Origin: Succinivibrionaceae bacterium
GTDB lineage: Bacteria > Pseudomonadota > Gammaproteobacteria > Enterobacterales > Succinivibrionaceae
Direction of reading: 5' to 3'
Length of the DNA stretch: 12,155 bases
Assembly (NCBI GenBank): GCA_003477345.1
Contig: DMTG01000180.1
Location: 1-12,155, forward strand
Positions 7,583-12,155 of the stretch are shown here, one piece after another. Under the pieces are notes generated by a model. It was not told where the DNA came from. It did not search any database and saw only the letters and a list, made by a program, of their open reading frames with translations. Position numbers and translations under genes: made by a program. Each line of letters begins with the position of its first letter. Position 1 is the stretch's first letter.

Positions 7583-8938
7583 ATGTCAGTACAATCTGAC
7601 GAAGCGTCGACAGAGGAAAAAGCGGTTCTTAACCAGAAAGAACAGGCAGACAAAACAGACAACAGCAATGCCGCTTCCCAAAATAAAAAAACACTGCTGC
7701 AGGAAATCTTCTCAAAAAAGATGGGTATATGCATTGTGCTGGGATTTTCCTCGGGACTTCCTCTGTACGTGCTGCTAAGCCTGCTGACTGCCTGGCTGCG
7801 TAAGCTGGGAATTGATCTGAAGGTGATAGGAATACTCTCTCTTATAATGATTCCCTACACCTGGAAGTTTGTCTGGTCTCCAATTCTGGACAGGTACAGC
7901 ATATTAGGATTCGCCCGCCGAAAAGGCTGGATTCTGTTAACCCAGGTGCTTCTCATAGTTTTTATAGGAATTATGGGATACATCAATCCAAAACTCTCCA
8001 TGCCTGCCGTATCAGCTCTGGCACTGCTGATTGCCTTTGCCTCAGCTACACAGGATATCGCGATTGATGCATACAGACGAGAGCTCCTCTCTGATAATGA
8101 ACTGGGCCTCGGCAACTCGCTGTTTGTAAACGCCTATAGAATTGCAGGTCTGATCCCGGCCGGAGTTTCGCTGATTCTAGCAGACATTTTTCCCTGGTCG
8201 GTTGTTTACATTTTTACGGCATCCTGTCTTATCCCAGGCTTCTGCATTTCTCTATGCCTCAAAGAGCGCAGCGTTGTTAAGGCGCCAAGAAACCTTAAAA
8301 GCGCAGTTATAGAACCATGGCGTGAATTTATCAGCAGGCATGGCATAGCATCTGCCGCTCTGACCATATTATTCGTGTTTCTGTACAAGCTTGGCGACTC
8401 CATGTGTACCGCACTGGCAACTCCGTTCTATATTGATCTTGGATATGATCTGACCACCATAGGCATAGTGGCAAAGAACGTCGGTCTATGGTCAACTGTT
8501 CTAGGCGGTACAGTCGGCGGCATCTGGATGATAAAGCTTGGTATCAATAAGGCCCTGTGGATCTTCGGCTTCTGCCAGATGATTGCAATTGTCGGCTTTG
8601 CACTGATTGCCAAAGCCGGCGAAACAGAGGTGCCTTCTATCTGGTACCTTGCAATTGTCATTGGCCTCGAAGCTCTGGGCACAGGGCTTGGAACAGCCGC
8701 CTTCGTGTCCTTTATTGCCGCCAAGACCAATCCTGCCTATACAGCGACTCAGTTTGCTCTTTTAACATCGCTCTCAGCTGTTCCCAGGACTTTCTGCAAT
8801 GCAACAACCGGCTTCATTGTAGACGCAGTAGGGTGGGTTAATTTTTATTATCTGTGTGTGGCGCTGGCAGTTCCGGGCATGCTTTTACTGTTCAAGGTCG
8901 CTCCCTGGAACAGCAGTTCTATAGAAAAGTTCGAATGA
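7583..8938 (+). CDS. ampG: AmpG-type muropeptide permease (MFS)
   Basis: This inner-membrane major facilitator protein resembles AmpG, which imports GlcNAc-anhydroMurNAc peptides from the periplasm for cell-wall recycling. In species with AmpC/AmpR that import also signals beta-lactamase induction. It has 451 residues with about 12 hydrophobic segments between 47 and 440. Family signatures are GFSSGLP at 54-60, WSPILDRY at 98-105, SATQDIAIDAY at 154-164, YKLGD at 268-272 and ATQFALLTSLSAV at 388-400. Residues 1-40 are hydrophilic and rich in Glu, Lys, Gln and Asn, an extension that E. coli AmpG lacks. The chain ends soon after segment 12, without the extra C-terminal hydrophobic part of E. 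coli AmpG (491 residues). The ATG at 7583 is chosen, 7 nt after yajQ. TTG 7538 overlaps yajQ and is unlikely. The ribosome binding site is weak (CAGGG, 7565-7569). Confidence 0.88.
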   Translation: MSVQSDEASTEEKAVLNQKEQADKTDNSNAASQNKKTLLQEIFSKKMGICIVLGFSSGLPLYVLLSLLTAWLRKLGIDLKVIGILSLIMIPYTWKFVWSPILDRYSILGFARRKGWILLTQVLLIVFIGIMGYINPKLSMPAVSALALLIAFASATQDIAIDAYRRELLSDNELGLGNSLFVNAYRIAGLIPAGVSLILADIFPWSVVYIFTASCLIPGFCISLCLKERSVVKAPRNLKSAVIEPWREFISRHGIASAALTILFVFLYKLGDSMCTALATPFYIDLGYDLTTIGIVAKNVGLWSTVLGGTVGGIWMIKLGINKALWIFGFCQMIAIVGFALIAKAGETEVPSIWYLAIVIGLEALGTGLGTAAFVSFIAAKTNPAYTATQFALLTSLSAVPRTFCNATTGFIVDAVGWVNFYYLCVALAVPGMLLLFKVAPWNSSSIEKFE

Positions 8939-8949
8939 ACAAATAACAG

Positions 8950-8981
8950 GTCAGCCGAGCAGAATTATTCAATCGGCTGAC
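8950..8981 (+). repeat. perfect 9-bp stem-loop downstream of ampG
   Basis: GTCAGCCGA at 8950-8958 pairs perfectly with TCGGCTGAC at 8973-8981 around a 14-nt loop, starting 12 nt after the ampG stop. No T-run follows on the + strand, nor a good one on the - strand, so it is not a standard intrinsic terminator. It may protect the 3' end of the operon mRNA, or act with Rho. Confidence 0.7.
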
Positions 8982-9011
8982 AGAAATGCGTATAAAAGCT
9001 AAATGATCTTA

Positions 9012-9033
9012 AAATGTGATTAAGTTCACATAA
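9012..9033. promoter_or_regulatory. CRP (cAMP receptor protein) binding site, putative
   Basis: Both half-sites are perfect: TGTGA at 9015-9019 and TCACA at 9026-9030, separated by 6 nt and flanked by A/T, as in the E. coli CRP consensus. Its centre is about 84 nt upstream of the start expected from the promoter candidate at 9071-9100, near the usual class I spacing of -82.5. It would place nqr expression under cAMP or carbon control if a CRP orthologue is present, which the window cannot show. Confidence 0.6.
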
Positions 9034-9070
9034 TTAAAACAATTACAGCCTTTTTTTTTCGAGATTTTTT

Positions 9071-9100
9071 TTTACAGCTTTAACTTTCGGTTTTTAAAGT
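9071..9100 (+). promoter_or_regulatory. candidate promoter P1 for the nqr operon
   Basis: TTTACA at 9071-9076 (5/6 to the -35 consensus) and TAAAGT at 9095-9100 (4/6 to the -10) are 18 nt apart. The -35 box grows out of the second T9 tract, and the last base of the -10 is the first base of a 14-bp palindrome. The predicted start is near 9107. Confidence 0.35.
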
Positions 9101-9113
9101 AATTTCGAAATTA
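9100..9113. promoter_or_regulatory. 14-bp perfect palindrome, possible operator
   Basis: TAATTTCGAAATTA is fully self-complementary. It lies immediately downstream of the P1 -10 box and covers its expected transcription start, a classical operator position for a dimeric repressor. No regulator can be named from the sequence. In AT-rich DNA part of the symmetry could be chance. Confidence 0.35.
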
Positions 9114-9163
9114 TCTTACATACAATCTAAGATCTTAATACATCAATACAAATCAGCGTTTTA

Positions 9164-9172
9164 TGGTAAAAT
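9164..9172 (+). promoter_or_regulatory. candidate extended -10 promoter P2 for the nqr operon
   Basis: TGG directly precedes TAAAAT at 9167-9172, an extended -10 element matching 5/6 of the hexamer. The -35 region is poor (AATACA at 9145-9150, 16 nt away), as is common with extended -10 promoters. Transcription would start near 9179, at the first strand of the leader pairing described for 9176-9260. Confidence 0.4.
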
Positions 9173-9222
9173 TCTCAGACGGTTGTCTGTCTTTTGCTTT
9201 TGTTAACACATATAGTAATTAG

Positions 9223-9264
9223 ATGGATGACGTTTTATTTGAACTTAGTTGGAACCGTCTATGA
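9223..9264 (+). CDS. possible 13-residue upstream reading frame overlapping the nqrA start
   Basis: ATG at 9223 opens a frame reading [13 protein letters not shown]. Its TGA at 9262-9264 overlaps the nqrA ATG as ATGA, the arrangement typical of translational coupling. nqrA itself has only a weak GGAA ribosome binding site. Against it, the short frame has no convincing Shine-Dalgarno sequence either, and another short frame starts at 9227. It may well be coincidence. Confidence 0.2.
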   Translation: MDDVLFELSWNRL

Positions 9265-10616
9265 TTAACATCAAAAAAGGATTGGACCTGCCTATTGGTG
9301 GCAAGCCTGAACAGTCGATCAGCGACAGTCCTGCGGTAAAGCACGTTGCCATTCTTGGCTGTGATTACGTAGGAATGCGTCCGTCGATGGCTGTTGAGGC
9401 TGGAGCCAAAGTAAAAAAGGGTCAGGTTCTCTTCGAAGATAAAAAAAATCCTGGAACCCGTTTCACTGCTCCTGCCGCTGGTACTGTTGTTGCAGTCAAC
9501 CGCGGTGAGCGTCGCGTATTCCAGTCATTAGTGATCGAGGTTGATCCTAATGGTGAAAGTGTAGAGTTTAAAAAGACTCCGGCTGATAAACTGACAGAAC
9601 TCTCTCCAGAAGATGTGGTCGATGAGCTCGTCGAATCCGGCATGTGGACAGCGTTCCGTACACGTCCGTTTGACAAGACTCCGGCTATCAAATCAAAGCC
9701 GCATTCAATTTTCGTAACAGCAATGGATACCAATCCTCTTGCTGCTGACGCAAAGTTGATTATCGATGCAGAGTCTGAGGCTTTCCTGGATGGTCTGAAA
9801 GTCATTAGCAGAATTACTGCAAATACTATTTACGTCTGCAAAGATGAAAGATCACTGCCATCTTGCTCAATTGCAAATGTAAAGGAAGAAGTGTTTGTAG
9901 GACCTCATCCTGCCGGACTCCCAGGAACTCACATACACTACCTGGATCCTGTAAATGAGAACAAGACCGTATGGTATATCAACTATCAGGACGTCATTGC
10001 AATTGGTCACTTATTTGTAGAAGGTGAATTCTATAACAAGCGTACAATTTCTATTGCAGGCCCAATGGTTGAGAATCCACGTCTTGTAAATACAATTCTT
10101 GGAGCATCTGTTGCAGAGCTTACAGCAAACGCTTTAAAGAAATCAGAAAACGGTGTACGCGTAATTTCAGGCTCCGTACTGTACGGCTATAAGTCAGTAG
10201 GTCCATTTGCCTACTTAGGCCGCTATCAGAGTCAGGTATGCGCAATCGAGGAAGGCAACAAGAATGAGTTCTTCCTTAAGAACTGGATGGGACTTGGTTC
10301 TAAGCGTCACAGTGTGACTCCAACTGTTCTTTCATCTCTCTTTAAGCCATCTGAATATACCTTTAACACTGCTTTAAACGGCGGACCTCGTCCTATTCTG
10401 CCAATCGGCTGCTATAGCAAGGTTCTTCCTCCAGATATTGAAGCTGTAATGCTGATTCGCGCCATCGATATGAATGACGTTGATCAGGCCAAGCTTTTAG
10501 GTATTCTCGAGTTCGGTGAAGAAGATATTGCTCTGTGCACCTATGTATGCCCAGGCAAGACTGACTATGCACCTCTGCTTCGCAGAAGCCTGAACAAGAT
10601 TGAAGAGGAGGGCTAA
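9261..10616 (+). CDS. nqrA: Na+-translocating NADH:quinone reductase subunit A
   Basis: NqrA is the peripheral cytoplasmic subunit of the six-subunit Na+-NQR complex, which passes electrons from NADH to quinone and pumps Na+ outward. NqrA is linked to quinone binding. The product has 451 residues (about 446 in Vibrio). It begins [14 protein letters not shown] and contains YVGMRPSM at 36-43, [11 protein letters not shown] at 55-65, TAPAAGTV at 69-76, then [34 protein letters not shown] and, near the end, [12 protein letters not shown], all typical of the family. ATG 9261 aligns with the Vibrio start. In-frame TTG 9249 would add four unconserved residues. Only a weak GGAA precedes the ATG, and that stretch may pair with the 5' leader. 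nqrB follows 4 nt after the stop. Confidence 0.96.
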   Translation: MINIKKGLDLPIGGKPEQSISDSPAVKHVAILGCDYVGMRPSMAVEAGAKVKKGQVLFEDKKNPGTRFTAPAAGTVVAVNRGERRVFQSLVIEVDPNGESVEFKKTPADKLTELSPEDVVDELVESGMWTAFRTRPFDKTPAIKSKPHSIFVTAMDTNPLAADAKLIIDAESEAFLDGLKVISRITANTIYVCKDERSLPSCSIANVKEEVFVGPHPAGLPGTHIHYLDPVNENKTVWYINYQDVIAIGHLFVEGEFYNKRTISIAGPMVENPRLVNTILGASVAELTANALKKSENGVRVISGSVLYGYKSVGPFAYLGRYQSQVCAIEEGNKNEFFLKNWMGLGSKRHSVTPTVLSSLFKPSEYTFNTALNGGPRPILPIGCYSKVLPPDIEAVMLIRAIDMNDVDQAKLLGILEFGEEDIALCTYVCPGKTDYAPLLRRSLNKIEEEG

Positions 10617-10620
10617 ACAA

Positions 10621-11865
10621 GTGTTATTGAATTTTCTAAAGACATTCCAGCCTTTATTTACAAAGGGTGGTCTGCTCTCCTGGTTCTACCCGCTGTATGA
10701 AGGTACTTTCACCTTCCTGTACAGCTCCGGCAGAGTAACCGCAGGCAAGACCCATGTTCGTGACTTCTCTGATCTGAAGCGCCTCATGATTATTGTCTGG
10801 CTTGCAGTTTTCCCTGCAATGTTTTTCGGCTGGTACAATATCGGCGGACAGACAATCGATGCTATAGCCTCAATGGCTAACGGCAGCGATATTGCAAACG
10901 CCTCCTACAAGCTGTTCAGCAACGACTACCACTTCGCTCTTGTAAAACTGCTGGGTGGTTCTTTAGGCGCTGAGGCTGGCCTGTACAGCAAGATGCTGAT
11001 TGGTGCGGTTTATTTCCTGCCTATCTACATCGTAGTATTTGCTGTAGGCGCATTCTGGGAAGTGCTGTTCTGCCTGGTTCGCAAGCATGAAATCAACGAA
11101 GGTTTCTTCGTAACTTCCATTCTGTTTGCACTGATTGTTCCTCCAACCATGCCTTTATGGCAGGCTGCCTTAGGTATTTCATTTGGTGTAGTAATCGCCA
11201 AGGAAATGTTCGGCGGTACTGGTCGTAACTTCGTCAACCCTGCCTTAGCAGGTCGTGCATTCCTGTTCTTTGCATACCCTGCATCCATATCAGGTACCAA
11301 CTGCTGGGTTCCAGTAGATGGCTTCTCTGGTGCTACTCCTTTAGCTCAGTGGGCTGAAGGCGGTGAGGCAGCTCTGATCGACGCAACAGGAAATCAGCTG
11401 ACCTGGTTTGATGCCTTTATTGGTAACATCCCTGGCTGTATCGGTGAAGTATCCACTCTCATGATTGCTGTAGGCGCTCTGTTCATTCTCGTAACAGGCA
11501 TCGCTTCATGGCGCATCATGCTGGGTGTTCTGGTAGGTGCATTCCTGACCTCTTCACTCTTCAATGCCATTGGTTCACAAACCAACTTCATGTTCTCAAT
11601 GCCATTTGCATGGCACCTGGTATTAGGTGGTTTTGCCTTTGGTACTGTCTTTATGGCAACTGACCCTGTATCAAGTGCATTCACCAATGGTGGTAAATGG
11701 GCCTTCGGTATTCTGATTGGCGTTATGGTAATTTTGATCCGTACCGTAAATCCTGCATACCCAGAAGGCATGATGCTGGCAATTCTGTTCGCTAACTGCT
11801 GGGCACCTTTATTTGACTACCTGGCAACTATGCGTAATATAAAGAGGAGAGGCGCCCGTGTCTAA
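10621..11865 (+). CDS. nqrB: Na+-translocating NADH:quinone reductase subunit B
   Basis: NqrB is a membrane core subunit of Na+-NQR, homologous to RnfD. It carries FMN attached by a phosphoester to a Thr, binds riboflavin, and takes part in Na+ movement and quinone reduction. The product has 414 residues (about 415 in Vibrio) and many hydrophobic segments. The flavin site is present: SGAT at 236-239, with Thr239 as the expected attachment residue. Other conserved stretches are [13 protein letters not shown] near 44-56, [37 protein letters not shown], and [19 protein letters not shown] and [16 protein letters not shown] near the C-terminus. The start is GTG 10621 with AGGAGGG at 10606-10612. 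In-frame TTG 10600 would overlap nqrA and lacks support. The end overlaps nqrC by 8 nt. Confidence 0.96.
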   Translation: MLLNFLKTFQPLFTKGGLLSWFYPLYEGTFTFLYSSGRVTAGKTHVRDFSDLKRLMIIVWLAVFPAMFFGWYNIGGQTIDAIASMANGSDIANASYKLFSNDYHFALVKLLGGSLGAEAGLYSKMLIGAVYFLPIYIVVFAVGAFWEVLFCLVRKHEINEGFFVTSILFALIVPPTMPLWQAALGISFGVVIAKEMFGGTGRNFVNPALAGRAFLFFAYPASISGTNCWVPVDGFSGATPLAQWAEGGEAALIDATGNQLTWFDAFIGNIPGCIGEVSTLMIAVGALFILVTGIASWRIMLGVLVGAFLTSSLFNAIGSQTNFMFSMPFAWHLVLGGFAFGTVFMATDPVSSAFTNGGKWAFGILIGVMVILIRTVNPAYPEGMMLAILFANCWAPLFDYLATMRNIKRRGARV

Positions 11866-12155
11866 GCTGAATAAAGACTCCGTTTTAGGAACGATAATAA
11901 TTATTGTATCGTTCTGCTTGGTCTGCTCCGTTTTAGTTTCAAGTGCCGTAGTAGCTCTTGGTCCTTTTAAGGAAGCAGCAATTGCAAACGACCGTCAGGT
12001 CAGCATCCTCAATGTTTCTGGATACAAAGTTGAAGGCTCTGTAGCTGAAACTTACAAGAAACACATTGAGGCTCATCTGCTTGACGTAGAAAAAGGCGTA
12101 TTTGCTGATTCACTGGTTTCCAAGCCTGAAGAAATTGACGAATACAATTTCGCTT
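11858..12155 (+). CDS. nqrC: Na+-translocating NADH:quinone reductase subunit C (partial, 3' end outside window)
   Basis: The first 99 residues of NqrC are present and the frame is open to the window end. The family anchors in the inner membrane by one N-terminal helix and carries a second covalently bound FMN on a periplasm-facing domain. The flavin-attachment SGAT motif would lie in the missing part. Seen here: a short charged start (MSKLNKDS), a hydrophobic helix at about 9-35 that includes [15 protein letters not shown], then a soluble stretch with [13 protein letters not shown], similar to Vibrio NqrC. The GTG start is preceded by AGAGGAGAGG and lies inside the end of nqrB, an 8-nt overlap that indicates translational coupling. 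nqrD, nqrE and nqrF are expected downstream. Confidence 0.9.
   Translation, partial: MSKLNKDSVLGTIIIIVSFCLVCSVLVSSAVVALGPFKEAAIANDRQVSILNVSGYKVEGSVAETYKKHIEAHLLDVEKGVFADSLVSKPEEIDEYNFA

Larger units (their letters stand above)
8939..9260. other. regulatory intergenic region between ampG and nqrA
   Basis: This 322-nt AT-rich gap holds no protein gene of recognisable family. It contains, in order, a stem-loop (8950-8981), a CRP-type box (9012-9033), two T9 tracts (9051-9059 and 9065-9073), a promoter candidate (9071-9100), two palindromes (9100-9113 and 9128-9137), an extended -10 promoter candidate (9164-9172) and a leader with possible long-range pairing to the nqrA start. These pieces are listed separately. 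Confidence 0.7.

Noticed and set aside
8557..8841. A + strand 94-codon frame within ampG
   Set aside because: It overlaps conserved AmpG segments in another frame and is Cys- and Arg-rich in the manner of out-of-frame translation.
9051..9073. The two T9 tracts as an intrinsic terminator for ampG
   Set aside because: No stable GC-rich stem precedes either tract, and the 8950-8981 hairpin is about 70 nt too far upstream.
11394..11771. A - strand 125-codon frame antisense to nqrB
   Set aside because: nqrB is conserved throughout this stretch, and the antisense frame is Pro-, Thr- and Lys-rich noise.
1..12155. CRISPR, transposon, integrase, toxin-antitoxin or prophage content
   Set aside because: No regular spaced repeats, transposase-like frames, terminal inverted repeats or att-like duplications were seen. 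The genes are all conserved chromosomal functions.

Overview
The window is an ordinary chromosomal stretch of a gammaproteobacterium. Every recognisable protein lines up with Escherichia coli or Vibrio orthologues over its full length, and the xseB-ispA-dxs order is the enterobacterial one. Coding DNA has moderate GC and the intergenic DNA is clearly AT-rich. Together with a Na+-NQR operon this would suit a host-associated anaerobic lineage such as Succinivibrionaceae, but that placement is an inference. All convincing genes lie on the + strand. No mobile element, CRISPR array, tRNA or rRNA was seen.

Region by region: (1) 1-361 is AT-rich leader DNA before pheS. It holds a good sigma70-like promoter and a terminator-shaped hairpin only 18 nt from the pheS start. 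(2) 362-3762 is pheS-pheT, the two subunits of phenylalanyl-tRNA synthetase, closed by an intrinsic terminator at 3780-3813. (3) 4028-8938 is a tight run xseB-ispA-dxs-yajQ-ampG. It encodes the small subunit of exonuclease VII, farnesyl diphosphate synthase, DXP synthase, a YajQ-family nucleotide-binding protein and an AmpG-type muropeptide permease. Gaps are 37, 5, 8 and 7 nt, so it is probably one operon. (4) 8939-9260 is the richest regulatory stretch. It has a stem-loop, a near-perfect CRP box, two T9 tracts, two palindromes, two promoter candidates and a leader that could fold over the nqrA start. (5) 9261-12155 is nqrA-nqrB-nqrC (nqrC is cut by the window end), the start of the sodium-pumping NADH:quinone oxidoreductase operon.

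Functionally, Dxs and IspA feed isoprenoid synthesis, which supplies the quinone tail used by NQR and the undecaprenyl carrier used in wall synthesis. AmpG recycles wall fragments. No new protein system is visible. The observations worth a second look are regulatory: the pheS leader hairpin, and the CRP site, operator-like palindromes, RNA pairing and overlapping upstream reading frame in front of nqrA. A shortened AmpG C-terminus is the main protein-level oddity.
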